Notes under the pieces: model-generated
The model's input: only the letters and a program-made list of their open reading frames with translations
Databases searched by the model: none
Told to the model about the DNA's origin: nothing
In this document: positions 1 through 13,074 of the stretch, piece by piece
Layout of the letters: the number at the start of each line of letters is the position of its first letter
Numbering within the stretch: the first letter of the stretch is position 1
Assembly (NCBI GenBank): GCA_033961575.1
Contig: CM066736.1
Span: forward strand, 85,853,352 to 85,917,351
Source: Aselliscus stoliczkanus
Lineage: Eukaryota; Chordata; Mammalia; Chiroptera; Hipposideridae
DNA: 64,000 nt
Direction: 5' to 3'
Position numbers and translations under genes: made by a program

Positions 1-1779
1 CATAAGAGGGGTACCCAAACTGGACTTCAGGGGTATTCACAGGAAGCTATTCTATGGAAATGGGATCTAAGCTAAAACTGAGATGGATAAATTTTAGTAT
101 GAGAAAGTATTATGGGTGGGTTGCTTAGCAATAAGCAATCAGATCACAGCCAGATCTTATAAATCATTCATTAATTGCTCTGAAATAATCTGAATAAAGC
201 GGAGACATGACCAGCATTTTACCAAGATACATCTGGCTACAATGTCAAGAACCGTGAAAGAAGCAGATATTTAGCAGGCACCATCAGGAGTAATTCAAAA
301 CAAAGACGGAGGGGTCCAGGATGACACCAGCTCTTCACCACCCCCACCCAATCCCCCCCCACCCTTTCTAACTTGAGAAAGCTGATGGATAGCAGTACCA
401 TTCACTGAACTTAAGGAACACAATAGGGGGAGGGGTTTTTTGAAAGGGGGAGGGGAATTGGGCTCAGTTTGGGACTTGTACATGGTTGTGTCTCTGAAAC
501 ATTAAAGCAATTTGACACACATCTAGATCTATGGAAACATAAACTGGAGATGGAGACTTGGGAGGGGTTGGAATCATCCAGATACCATATGTTAAGAAGA
601 CAAAAGTCCCAAGTGGAAGCCGGAGAACAATAACTTTAGGGCTCCACCTAAAGCTCTCCCCAGCAGGATTGTTGGTGTCCTATGTTATTCTTAAAACTGT
701 AAGTGAGCTTTGCAAACAGCCCTTCTTCTACTTACTTAAGCAGAACAAGACTCTACGATGGGCAAGGGGAAAACAACAACAATGGCTCACTCAATAATAC
801 AACCTGAGCACATTTTCAGATGCAACATGTATACTTTTTAAAAATATGGTATTTATTTGTACAACTATTCCTGAAATAGCTACCTGATGAATCAATAGAC
901 AGTCCGTATTCCTATGTGTATGCATATGTTCATTTGGACATTAATACACTTTTAAGTGTCAGCCCAGTTAAAACAAAACAATTATGAAGTATCTCTGTCA
1001 AGCATCTTCCAGCCTTGGGGCCCCTCTGCCTCTGAACTCTGGCGAAGCCCAGCTGCTTAGCTGTTAAGGAGGAGAGGGGTCTGAACTGGAGCTGAATATG
1101 TATACCCCCCCAGATTTGGTCCAGATTTGGTACAAGGTTTGGGGCAACAGGGGATGTTTTACTCTCCCTCAAAACAGTGAAAACTAATGAGAAATAAGAA
1201 TAGTGTTATTACGCAAAGGTATCCAGATACTGAAACTACAATCAATCCTTTTTTTTTTTAAATTCAAGCCAACAGGGATGAAGAGATTCTGGTGCATACT
1301 TCAGTGTTTCAAACAACCCTCAAAAAATAATCACAGTCATAATCTCCCACTCCAAGTATGAAGTGGACTCAGAGTCGTTAATGTTGCTCCCTGGTGTGAG
1401 CACTGAAAGTGACCCTGCTAAAAGAGCCATCCTTTAAGTGAAAAGTGTATTTTAGGAAAGAGATAGGAAAACCATGTGATCCTAGTAAACTTTGTCCACT
1501 CATGGAAAAATACTTACTAAGTGAAGTCTGCACTAAATCCGGGGACTATAAAAGTGGGTAAGACACAACCCCAATCCTAAAGGAGGAAAGATGTACACAC
1601 AGGTTACTGTAACTGCGAGAGAAGTGAAGGAGGAAGAGAAGGCTATAATAGTGATATCCTGTTAGCTAGCATGAGTGGAGAGGTTTTAAATAAAAGAAAG
1701 GATTCCCAGCTCTGCAGAAGAACAGTTTAAACCGAAACTATGGTGGGGGGGGGGAGGGTAAGGTCAAGAATGCTCTCAT
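1..1779. other. Intron 5, unique sequence
   Basis: AT-rich intron with no exon recognised. It contains C-rich runs near 336-363, G-runs near 1744-1757 and, at about 1540-1660, a weak L2-like antisense trace. Nothing else can be supported. Confidence 0.5.
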
Positions 1780-2024
1780 CCGGCCAGGTAGCTCAGTTGG
1801 TTAGAGTGCGAGCTCTGAGCACCACAGTTAACGGTTCGATTCCCACATGGGGCGGTGAGCTGCGCCCTCCACAACTAGATTGAAAACAACCACTTGAGCT
1901 GGGCTGCTAACAGGTGGCCGGATGGCTCAGTTGATTAGAGCATGTGCTCCTAAAGATAAGGTTGCCGGTTCAACTCCCACATGGGATAGTGGGCTGCGCC
2001 CCCTCACCCCACCCCACTCCCGCA

Positions 2025-2052
<28 letters not shown>
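1780..2052 (+). mobile_element. Type D dimeric tRNA-SINE
   Basis: Two tRNA-like heads follow each other, at 1783 and about 1917, each with A-box-like GGCTCAGTTG and B-box-like GGTTCGATTCCCAC sequence. It ends in a 20-bp A-run. The TSD is AAGAATGCTCTCAT at 1766-1779 and AAGAATGCCCTCAT at 2053-2066. Confidence 0.9.
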
Positions 2053-2057
<5 letters not shown>

Positions 2058-2066
2058 TGCCCTCAT

Positions 2067-4039
2067 TACAAATTTCAGAGAGAATAGTAAAAACTAGTTT
2101 TCAAAATTTTAAACAAAACAAAATTTTAAACTCTCTGAATCCCCTAGTGAGGACAAGTGTGGAGCTGTGTTTCTATTTACTTCTCAAGAATCTAAACTAT
2201 CTATATAAAGAGCCATGTTTGGCTTTGAATTTTCCAGTATTAAAGTTCTGAAAAGCTCAAAAGTTGTGCTAAGAAGACAAGAACTTCCAAATTCATAACA
2301 GGAAACGTGGCATTTTCCCAGATTATTCTCTGGCATCAATGAAGAGAGAGAATGGGGACCACACTGCAGCAGCAGGATTTATAAATATGAATTACAGGAT
2401 AAGATGGTTTTCCAAACATCTGTCAGAAGTTAATTTGATCCAAGAGAAAAGGGGGAGAAAATTAAAAAAAAGACTCAGAGGGAAGCCAAACATAGTGACT
2501 AATGCATGGAACTTTTTGTGGATTTCAGTGGGTTGATAGCCTCATGGGTATTGCATGCCCACTCCACAATAATAAATACCCAAAGTCTGTGCAATAATGC
2601 CCTTTACACCATTCAAAGAACTTTCCTATGTACTCTCTCATTTTATTCTCACAATGCACACAGTCTGTGTCTCTGGCTAAATGTAAAGACAGAGACATGG
2701 TACTTGGACGTGCTATATGAACTGGGCAGAAATGTAGAGACGGCACACAGCATAATGAGAGAAAGCCTTAGAATAAGTCAGACCTGGGTTTGAACCATGG
2801 ACCTGCTACCTTACTAGCGCTGTAATCTTGGGTCAGTGGTTTAATGTTCTCTTCTACAGAGGGTCCTTTCCTGATAAAATGAGGATAACCACCTCATGGA
2901 GTTGTTAACACAAATTAAATAAAAACACGCAAAATAACTGATACAGTGTCTGACATAAAGTAGGCATTCCAAAAATGAAAACTAGCCATAGCAGTCTTCA
3001 AAACCTCCATACCTACCGGGTGTGTAATACTGTGACTAGGCTATCACGCCAGCTCATACAATTCAGAAACAAAGTTTTACCCTGGATTTAAACGGAGCTC
3101 ACATACCTGGGTGCTTTATAATACAGCAGGCAGCTATTAGACACAGCCCCTGAGAATTTGCCTAGTTTTTGTTTCTTACATTTTCTAATAGGGGGCAGGG
3201 GGTATAAAGGAAACTAAATAGGAGATGTGTAGAAAGGAGCTATTTTTATGATTTTCCTACTTTTGCTTGAGGCCTGGACAGGAATTATATGCTAGCCCTT
3301 TCTCTGTTGTTAAAACATAGGCTACTTGGGACACTTAATCCCTGCTTCTGAACATTCCACTTGTGTACTGTGTGGAACGTGCTTTGGAAACAAGTTAGCA
3401 GCCATTAATTTGACTAGCAAGAGGAAATAGCCATCTTTTTAATTTCTCGGTTCCATAACGTTAACTCAATGGAAATCTCTTAACTTTTCTAGAAAGGTTT
3501 CAGCATCTTTACCCTGACAATGAAAAACCAAAGGTTGCCCAAGTTGCTATACGTTAAAGAAGGTATCTCTAACAGCATGTGATCACAATCAAAGTTAATC
3601 AAGTAAAACGATGGAAGCAACCCTCTAAGGAAATTAAATGATGAAAATCATCTATCCATCACTTTTACATAGGTGACACGGTATAACTAAGGAAGCACAT
3701 ATCTAGAAAGAAAGAGATATGTTCTCATCCTGGTTCTGCCACTAACTCATCCTGGTATCTTGGTCACTCATGTATTCCCCAAATACTTACTGTATACCTA
3801 TTAAATGCCTGCTATTGGTACTATTACTACTACTGCTGCTACTACTAAAACTACTAATAATAAATGCTCTGCCTTCCTCACAGGCTATTTGTAAGGATGG
3901 AGTTAAATAATTTATAGGCAAATCCTTAAAAGTAAAAGAGCTATGAAATAAGTACATAGTGGTTTTATTCTATTATATATTACACATATATAATATAGCT
4001 GTGTCCAAGTTATCATCTATAGCATGAAACTAACTCACC
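2067..4039. repeat. Intron 5 with MIR fragments and a (TAC)n run
   Basis: MIR-like sequence is recognisable at about 2610-2725 (minus, weak), 2760-2975 (plus, with the TTTGAACC and GTAATCTTGGGTCA landmarks) and 3720-3970 (plus, interrupted). A short ACT/TAC run sits at about 3818-3865. The rest, including 2976-3700, shows nothing recognisable. Confidence 0.55.
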
Positions 4040-5130
4040 ATGACAAGTTCAAGAGTTCATGAGGCTCCCTGAGCCTCGGTTTCTCCATCCATGAAATAAG
4101 GGCATTGAGCTACATAACTCCAGTATTCCCTCCAGTGTTAATCAGCTAATTAGGACATTTTTACTTTTGAGATGAGGAACCTAAAACTAAGAGAGGCGAA
4201 GGGATTTGTTCAAGGAACACAGTACCAGAACAAAACTGGGATTAGAATTCAGGTTTTCTATTTTTTCAAAGCAGTCCTTGAAAAATATAAAATAAGGAAT
4301 TTTCATTTGCATAGCTCTCAGATCATGAAACTTACTGTTGTCCCTAAATCTTTCATCTCAGCCTGACTGTGTTCTCGAGATGATGAAGTTATGTGGCTGC
4401 ATTTATGAAATTAATCACCAAGTTGCTATTTCAATCTCTTGAGCCTTTCATGCCAAAAAGATTGGATCCTTTTTTGTTAGATTCTAATTCTGCTCTAATT
4501 TGTTTCCATTAAAATGAGAAAGCACTGCCATCTACTGGACCGTGAAAACATTGCTGTTAGTTTTTAGTCGAGAAAAGAATCCTTACCAAGCTAATGTTTT
4601 TTGCACTTGGTCAAAAAACACAACAGTTAAGAGTTATTATGATAGTATGAGTTCATAAAAATAAAACTCCAAAAGTTGGGACTGGAGGTAAAAAGTAGGG
4701 CGGGAGAGAGAAATAGCATTCCCTCCAGATTTTTAATCTCAATTATTGTCACGATAGCCCTGAACACAACAAGCACTCCCCGGCATTCATGAATACATTT
4801 TTACTGAGCACCCCACTACAAGGCAGGCGCTGTGCAAGGGACACAACTGACCTAATGGTGAGTATTAGAGGTGTCATCTCTTTTACCATAGGGTTTAGAG
4901 CCTAGTGAGGAGCAGTTTCCATTTATTACTGAACCCTATTCATGTGCCAGGCTTGGGATATATATTGTCACCTTTAATCTACGAGGAGGTAGAAATTATT
5001 TCCATTTACAGATGAGAAAACAAACGCAGAGATGACTCAGTTTGTCCAAGATCTCTCTTCTAGGTAAGCAGCAACAGTGCCTGGAATTACATTTTGGAGT
5101 CAGTCTCCAAATTCTTCACCAGGAGGGTGC
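4040..5130. repeat. Cluster of MIR and L2 fragments
   Basis: MIR(+) lies near 4050-4150 (CCTGAGCCTCGGTTTCTCC), MIR(-) at 4150-4290 (GATGAGGAACCTAAAACTAAG), L2(-) at 4760-4900 (TTTTACTGAGCACC) and MIR(-) at 4925-5130. All are old and divergent. 5131-5519 shows nothing I recognise. Confidence 0.55.
4525..4538 (-). promoter_or_regulatory. Candidate CTCF core in intron 5
   Basis: CTGCCATCTACTGG is the reverse complement of a perfect 14/14 CTCF core. It lies in sequence with no recognised repeat, between MIR fragments. Confidence 0.5.
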
Positions 5131-5519
5131 GTGCACCCAGGTAGCTGTCAGCTCCCAGAAAGTAGATGTAAAGATAATCTTATATGTCTATATTAAAGGC
5201 AAAACTCCTGATCCTGGATCTGAAAGGGTTCCAGCTTACTGGATAAAAGACTGGCCCAACAGCCTCTCATTTCTCATCTCCTCAATTGCCATCCTAGCCG
5301 TTAAATCCACCCAGGAAACACCACTCTTGGCCACCTTGTCTTATTCACCAACCTCTATCTACCTCAACTTTGAGTTATAACAGCGTTCCTCTCTGTTCCT
5401 CTACAGTCCCCAAACATTAAACAGAACACCTATTCCTAAGGTGCTCTCCAAATTATTTAAGGTTTGCTATAATTCACCTGTGTTATCTGCAAGACCCAAA
5501 TAACTGGTATCAAAAACAG

Positions 5520-6112
5520 TATGATGATTCCTCAAAAAACTGAAAATGGACATACCATACAACCTAGTAATTGCACTCTTGGGTATTCATCTGAAGAAAA
5601 TGAAACACTAATTTGAAAAGATATATGCACCCCTATGTTCATTGCAGCATTATTTACAATAGCCAAGACATGAAAGCAACTTAGATGTCCATCAAAAGAT
5701 GAATAGATAAAGATGTGGTATATATACAATGGAATATTACTCAGCCATAAAAAAGAATGAAATTTTGCCATTTGTGACAACACGGATGGATCTAGAGAGC
5801 AAACTAAGTGAAATAAGTCAGGCAGAGAAAGACATATGGTTTCACTTGAGGAATCTAAAAATAAAGCAAATAAAAACAAAACAAAAACAGACTCATAGAA
5901 ACAGTTACCACAAGGGAGGGGGTGGGGAATGGGTGAAAAGGGGAGGTGAATATACTCATAGTCAATAATATTTGTACAGTGATGGATGGTTACTAGAATT
6001 AGTGAGGTGATCACATTATAAGGTTTTAAAATGTCGAATCACTATAGTGTGCACCTGAAACTAATATAACCAATACAAAATTGTACGCCGACTGTACTTA
6101 TACACTTAAAGC
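5520..6112 (+). mobile_element. L1 LINE 3' end (5'-truncated)
   Basis: The plus strand carries the end of L1 ORF2 (reading MEYYSAIKKNEILPF at 5729) and the 3' UTR, ending in an A-rich tail. It lacks a stretch of the usual ORF2 C-terminus and is a dead fragment, antisense to UVRAG. Confidence 0.85.
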
Positions 6113-6275
6113 AAAAAAAGAGAGAGAGACAGAGACACAGAGACAGAGACAGGGAAGGGGGAAGAGGGAAAGGAAGGGAGGAGGGGACGGTGGAGAGGGG
6201 AGGGGAGGGGAGGGAGGGGAGGGGAGGGAGGGGAGGGGAGGGGAGGGGAGGGGAGGGGAGGGAGGGAAAAAAGTA
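6113..6275 (+). repeat. Polypurine tract (GAGA then GGGGA/GGGA)n
   Basis: Directly follows the L1 tail. AGAGACAGAG units pass into GGGGAGGGGAGGG units over about 85 bp. The plus strand is G-rich and the UVRAG-sense strand is C-rich. Open frames here are artefacts of the repeat. Confidence 0.95.
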
Positions 6276-6830
6276 CAGGGTTCCTGTTGGCCAACACACA
6301 CACATTGGGAGGGTGACATACCCCAACTCCACAGGGACAAAAGTTCCTGTACTTGGGACTCTCCCAGACCTCACCCTACACATCTCTTCCATCTGGTTAT
6401 TCATATGTATCCTTTATCAAATCCTTTAATAAACTGGTAAACCTAAGTAAGCGTTTCCATAAGTTCTGTGAGCAGCTCTAACAAATTAAACAAACCCAAG
6501 GAGGGAGTTGTTGGAACCGTGAATCAATGGCCTGTTGGTCGGAAGCATGGGTGATAACCTGGGGTTGTGACTGCTATCTGAAGTGGGGATCAAGGAGGTA
6601 ATCTCGTAGGACTGAGCCCTTAACCTGTGTCATCTGACACTATCTCCAGGTAGACAGCATTAGAAGTGAGTTACATTGGAGAGCCCCCAGCTGGTGTCAC
6701 AAAGAATTGCTTGTTGGTGTGGGGGAAACCTGCACACATTTGGTGACCAGAAGCAGCAATGGAAGTGAAGTGTGAGTAATAAAAGAGACACAGGGTAAAG
6801 AGAAACAAGGTAGGAAAGACCTGGGGTTTT
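6276..6830 (+). repeat. Dispersed repeat-like segment, family not assigned
   Basis: The stretch around AATAAACTGGTAAACCTAAG and CCTGGGGTTGTGACTG resembles a dispersed mammalian repeat I have met elsewhere, but I cannot name its family. No coding potential is visible. Confidence 0.35.
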
Positions 6831-8889
6831 CCCTACAACAGGAGGGAAAAAACTTGCTTTTTCATTTTAGTACCTAGTTTAATAATGGGCACATAGTAGG
6901 TGCTTGATATTTATTGACAGAAAACAACATGAATCACTTTTACAACTAAAAATAGATTTTCATCATTATTCAATTATTTCTTTGCACTCTTAAAATTTAA
7001 GAGTTCCACATTTGTGTGCCAGATAAACGAAACTTTACTACATAAAATTAACTTATCACTCCCTAATAATGCCAGCTGAGGGTTCTGAACACCAGATTCA
7101 AACCCACAGTGCAAACGTTAGCCAAAGACTTTCAAATGCATTAGTTTCCAAACATAGTCCTTGTAGTGAGACTCCTCGTCCACTGTAGTTGACAGTTGAG
7201 ACATTTACTAGGTTCCTAAAAACTCAACAGTTTTAAGAAGTGAGTAAAGCCTTTTGGGGAAACACATAAAGAGGCAAAAGTTCTGAACAAATACATAATT
7301 TCACCTTTTAGATCCACAGTGGCCGAAGGCACTTTAAGTTATACGGTCAGAGAGAAGATTAATAGCAACATAATCATCAGAAGTAATAATAAAAGTGTTT
7401 CTGATTACAGCGAATGTAAAAAAAACAAGAATACTGAAGAAGCGGTCCACAAAAATTTAGTTACTCTTTTAAAAGTTGCTTTGAAACATGCTTCCTTATT
7501 GCTTCCCAAGTGTAATTCTTATTCTCCTGTATAGAACACACATCACTAAAACACACTCCTGTTCTGACAGCACTGTTGCTTCAGCATTTTTTAAAATCCT
7601 TCATGAGGTATTTTAAACCCAGACATTTTAAACCTATCCATTGGCAGTTACTGCAATTACAAATATATGTGGACTCATTTCTACCACGACCACTGTACTA
7701 CACGTTTCTCTATTCTTCTCCCAAACAAGTCAGTGACTTCGATGAGTCTTAACTCTTTAAACTCCCTCCCTCACCTTTTGATTGTTGAGCAACGCTTCTC
7801 AAGTTCTCTGTGGGAAAGTACCATTTGCTTTTCCTTCAATCCCTGCAAACTGATACTTTTGTGATGTCAATAAAAATGGGCAATAATGTCAAATTGCTAT
7901 AAAAGTTTTGAAACATTTACTTTCACTTTTTATACTTGGCCCACCACAGGCTGGTGACAGACAGATATTGGACTAGTTCTGGTCCACAGACTACACTTTG
8001 AATAACAATGTTCTAGTTTGTTTTATCTTAAAACACAGAAACTTACTATATATTAGTTTTTGTTTGATTATTAGTTTATAGTCAGTAGTTAATTCACTAA
8101 CGTTTGAACCATTTTTATGCACCGTGCTGTAACTTGCTGTTACTACCCACATCTTCCCTTTGGCGTCCAACACTTCTCTATCTGCATCATTCACTAGATA
8201 AAGGGTCTGTGGGTAATAAAACTCGCCATCTTTGTGCATTTAAAATTGTCTCTGTCACTCTGGACTGAAAGTTCACAATAAATAGCATTATACATTAATA
8301 GTTAATAGCACTTTGAAGATATATTTCTTTTGGCATCTACTGTTGCTGATGAGACACTGGCTGTCAGCCTAATTCATGTAATATTTCCTTCCTCCCTGCT
8401 AGCTTTTAAGATTTTCCCTTTTAAAATTATCCTTAAAGATCTGCAGTTTCTCAAAGATGTCTAAGATGTCTTAAAGAGAGCCCTCTCTCAGCTTTTAGTG
8501 CTCATTATGCTCAGAGGAGCAAATCTTTCAGCCAACTATGCTCCTGCTTCGGCCTGCTTCTTTGGGTTTCTATTCCATTTCTGTTTCAAAGATAATTACT
8601 ATCTTGCTTTTTCTTTCTTTGTTTTAGCAAGGTAGGCCCTCTTTAAACTTCTGATTTCATCAATCATTGCTTTCTGTTTGATGCAGCAGAGGGGATATCA
8701 AAGTGTATACTTACAACGTCATCTTGACAAGAAACCCTGATTTCTTAAAAAAGAAAAAACAAATGCTTTTTAAGGTTCTGTGTCTATGTCAGGTGTTCTT
8801 TTGAAAACTGGTACAGGAGACAAGATAAGTGGGACTTAAACATTTACAAAATTCATTCACTGAAGGACTATAGAATAAAATGTACCACT
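6831..8889. other. Intron 5, no recognised feature
   Basis: AT-rich sequence with no exon, young SINE or clear repeat recognised. An 82-codon open frame at 7991-8239 on the minus strand has no recognisable domain or splice context. Confidence 0.4.
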
Positions 8890-9062
8890 TACGACCATCA
8901 TTTATTGACCATTTGGTCTTGAATCTCAGCTCTGGTGCTTAGTAGCTGTGTAATCTTAGGAAACTGAGCTGTGCCAGCTCCTGTTCTATACAAGGACAAC
9001 TGTGAGGTTTAAAGGAGGTAAAATATGTGGAGCACTTAGAATAGTGCCTGGCACATCAGTTT
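8890..9062 (+). repeat. MIR SINE
   Basis: The landmarks TTGAATCTCAGCTCTG, TGTGTAATCTTAGG and CTTAGAATAGTGCCTGGCAC follow MIR order on the plus strand. 9063-9809 after it shows nothing recognised. Confidence 0.65.
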
Positions 9063-9809
9063 CCACACAGGAGAAAACCTTCCCACTCCATTTCCCAGGG
9101 GAGAAGGTCATAAAAAGACCATTTCCAGTTTTCTGTATCCTTTACGCACTTGGCCCCAGGACCCGCAGATGATTTATCTGATTGGTGAGCTTTGGAGATG
9201 ACACTGAGCACGGCTGCCTCAGTCCTTTCTGCCCTCCTCCCATTCAGAAACAGCCTGTCCAAAACACACACGCATTCTGCTCTTGGCAGGCAGGATCAGG
9301 CTTCGTCCCCGTAACGGGAAGATCCCAGTTTTGCTTGGGTTTTCTTTGTTTATTTGTTTGTTTTCTGTGGGGGAGGTTCAATTTGGAAGGAAGTATACTC
9401 GTATGACGACAACTCTGATGGCCATCCCAGAAAAAGAGTTCCAAAATTTCTTGGAAGGATGGACTAGGCGCTGGCATTGGTGCATAGCTCCCCAAGGGGA
9501 GTACTTTGAAGGTAACCATAGTGATATTCAGCGATGAGGTATGTAGCATTTTTTCTAGGGTGAGTTCGCAAACTTAAAATTGTCTGACCTCTGTAACTAG
9601 GTCAAAGATATACATAAGGTGTTGATACACTATAGGATCTCAGAAGATGAGAGCTTTATAATAAAGAAAGAAGAAAAGCTGATTAGAGCCTAAACTGAGT
9701 TTTGAAGAAGTCACCAAGAATAGCTTCCATTATGCCAAATCCAATGGGCAATTTCCAGTTCTCATCGTATTTGTCCACTCCTCCTTAAAAGAAAAAAACC
9801 AAAACCAAA

Positions 9810-11045
9810 ACAAACATCTCTCTCTTTGGCCTCAGAGAGTGTCTAAGAGATTCCACTCTCTTTTCCTTATTTGTCTTTCACCACTCTCCTCAGTTTCCTT
9901 TTCCAATGCCCTTCCTCTATTTGGTCTTGAACAGCTAGAAGTCATCAATGCTTGGTTACTAAGCCTTTTTTCTCACTGTACAGCCTGTCCTTACTTCTCT
10001 GTACTCGAGACTTCACTGGCTACCTGCCACTGGCCCAATACTTATATCTCTCACTCACTTCTCTCCTCTCACTCCAGACTCATATCCCAATGCCTACTTC
10101 ACATCTACCCATGACTATCCTGAAGGCATCTCAGAGTCCCATAGGATCAAACCTCAGCTCAGGACCTGCCTCCACCAAGCCTGGTCTTCCTCCAGCGTCC
10201 CTGAGTTTTCTCAGTGGTTGGCACCTTTATCCATCCAGTTACTTCCCCAAGCCAGAAACCCAGAAGTCATCCTTAACACCTCCTTTTTCCTTATACCGCA
10301 AATCCAAACCATACCAAGTCCTAATCGTTTCACCTCCTAAAACTTTCTTAAATCCATCTTCTCTCTATTCTACCACAACCCTGCTGTTCCAAAGTATCTG
10401 TGCCTCTTACCTAAAATACTAGAAGGTCCTCTTACTGTCTTCCCACGTGTATTCATGTCTCTTTTACAATCAGTCTTTACTGCAGCCAGTGTGAAATTAT
10501 TAAAACACAAATCTATATCTCTGCCGGGCTGAAAATCCTTCAACACACTCTACGCCTATTAGGATAAAAATCTATAAAAGGTTCTGCATGACATGATCCT
10601 TACCCAGCTCCCCAGCCTCATCCGGTATCATTCTCCCTCATCACTCTGACCTTCAGTCAGTCCCTAAAACTCACCATGGCCTGTTCCACTACATGGCCTT
10701 GCAACATGCTACCCTCCTCTGCCTGGAATGTTCTCTACTCAGCCCCCACTCCCTCCACTCATCCTCTGGATTGTAACCTTAAAAGTCAAGTCTCCAAGAA
10801 GACCTGTCTTGAGACACTAGAGTGGGTAATAAAGTCCTCATTACACACTTCAAATAGCACTTACCACCATTTGTGTTTATATATTTATCTGTTAGGTTCC
10901 TTTATCACTGCTTGTCTCTTCCATATACCCCATGACAACGGGAAAATATCCATTTGCTCACCACTGTGCCCTTAGATTAGCTCTTAGAGCTCAGTAGCTG
11001 ACACTCAGCAGGTGCTCAAAAAATAGTTGTTGAATGAATGCAGCA
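9810..11045 (+). mobile_element. L2 LINE 3' portion
   Basis: About 1.2 kb of degraded L2: CCAGAAACCCAGAAGTCATCC in the 3' ORF region, then TGCCTGGAATGTTCTC, and the 3' terminus GCAGGTGCTCAAAAAATAG followed by TTGAATGAATG. A 156-codon open frame at 9952-10422 is chance within it. Confidence 0.7.
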
Positions 11046-11708
<663 letters not shown>

Positions 11709-12908
11709 CTAAGGGAAGAGGAAAACATGCTATTAGTTCTTCTCATTCCAATCAAGTTTTAATACCATCAGAGAAAGAGGTACAACAGGACACTTGAATG
11801 CTGAAAACCCAGCTGGCTGTATGTAAGAAGCCAGATGAAAACAAATCACCAAACCATGTCATCAACTGAGAGTTTCTGCTTTAGCCAAAGGTCTCACAAA
11901 ACCTCACGGGAGATCACGGGCACCATCATTCACACGGACTTTCCACAAACACTTCTTGAGGTTGTTATGGAAAGACTACTCCTAAAGTACATTCAGAGGC
12001 ATACCATACGTTCACTTATCTCAGGGAAAACACAATCCGGTTAATCTATAAACTACTTTTAAAAATATGAAGATCTAGAAAAAAAAATTACTATTTTCTA
12101 TTTTCAAAAACACAGTGTAAAGATAATATTCAATCCCTAAAGTCTTTAATTGTCTACTTAATTATTGTCTGCACACCAAATGCAACTAATCTGAGCTTCA
12201 GTCAGTGCCAGCCACCTCAAATTAATGTTCACCTAAAAGGTGGGAGAATTAAAATTTGTTAATTAAGAATTAAGATAAAAATAATAACTCAAAATAGTAT
12301 AAAGTATCCAACTGTGAAACATGGAAATAGATTTAGATACTTGATCAGAAAGAGTTGTGGCAAAAGAAATTTTAGCTTCTTCAGTAAAAGATTAAGTGAG
12401 GGTTCAAGTTGAGGAAAGACAAGGATTATGAGAACAGAATATTTGATCTCCTTTGTCTAGCTACAGACAGAAAAGCCAAAGCCAGCAGCAGAAAACTCCT
12501 GTGAACATTCATCTGACATCCATATCTCCTACCTCTATTATTAAAACAAAATTAATCACATGCTCCCTGTTCACCTAGATCATTTACTCAACTGAATGCA
12601 CCACCACCAAAAGATGAGTCTGCAATAATAAATGCAGACTGAAAACTATAAACCAATCTCAAGAAGGATTTCATTTTATGAGAGCAAAGAGAAAGTGTCA
12701 TGAAATCAATTTTAAGATTAGAAGGCACCTGAAATTTTACAAACATAAAATATTTTATACGTATATATATATATACACCTAGGGCAATAAAAGATTAAAA
12801 TTATATGCATCTAAATGTTACCAATAGTTGTCACTGGGCAGAAAGATTATACATGATTTTTTATTTTCTTCTCTGTGTTTTTAAAACTTTTCCAAATTTT
12901 CCACAAAG
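11709..12908. other. Intron 4, first part
   Basis: Intronic sequence with a short TA run near 12757-12778. No repeat family or exon recognised. Confidence 0.45.
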
Positions 12909-12925
12909 AACATGTATTACTTTTA

Positions 12926-13057
12926 GGGTTTTTTTTGTTTATTTTTTGTTTTTTGTTTTTTTTGAGGGCAGTGTCACTGGCCCTCATATGTGGGACCCAA
13001 ACAGGGGCCGCTGGCTTCCCAAACCAGCCCTTAACCACCGCGCTACTCGGCCGGCCC
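12926..13057 (-). mobile_element. Type A tRNA-SINE
   Basis: Reads on the minus strand from GGGCCGGCCGAGTAGCGCG to an A-rich tail. A 17-bp perfect TSD (AACATGTATTACTTTTA) lies at 12909-12925 and 13058-13074. One of only four young SINEs in the same orientation as UVRAG. Confidence 0.95.
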
Positions 13058-13074
13058 AACATGTATTACTTTTA

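Noticed and set aside
1783..1860. tRNA gene-like heads in SINEs here and at some 25 other places
   Set aside because: They have A- and B-box-like segments but no proper cloverleaf, and they continue into SINE bodies with A-tails and TSDs.
5532..6014. 160-codon minus-strand open frame
   Set aside because: It is the antisense of an L1 3' end and passes the purine-rich tail; no domain is seen.
6042..6440. Several proline/serine- or glycine/arginine-rich frames
   Set aside because: Translation of the GGGGA/TCCCC simple repeat in different frames.
7991..8239. 82-codon minus-strand frame, same strand as UVRAG
   Set aside because: No similarity to UVRAG, no splice sites at its edges and no known domain. 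It is not the missing exon 6.
9952..10422. 156-codon plus-strand frame
   Set aside because: Lies in a degraded L2; the peptide has no reverse-transcriptase motif in frame and starts by chance.
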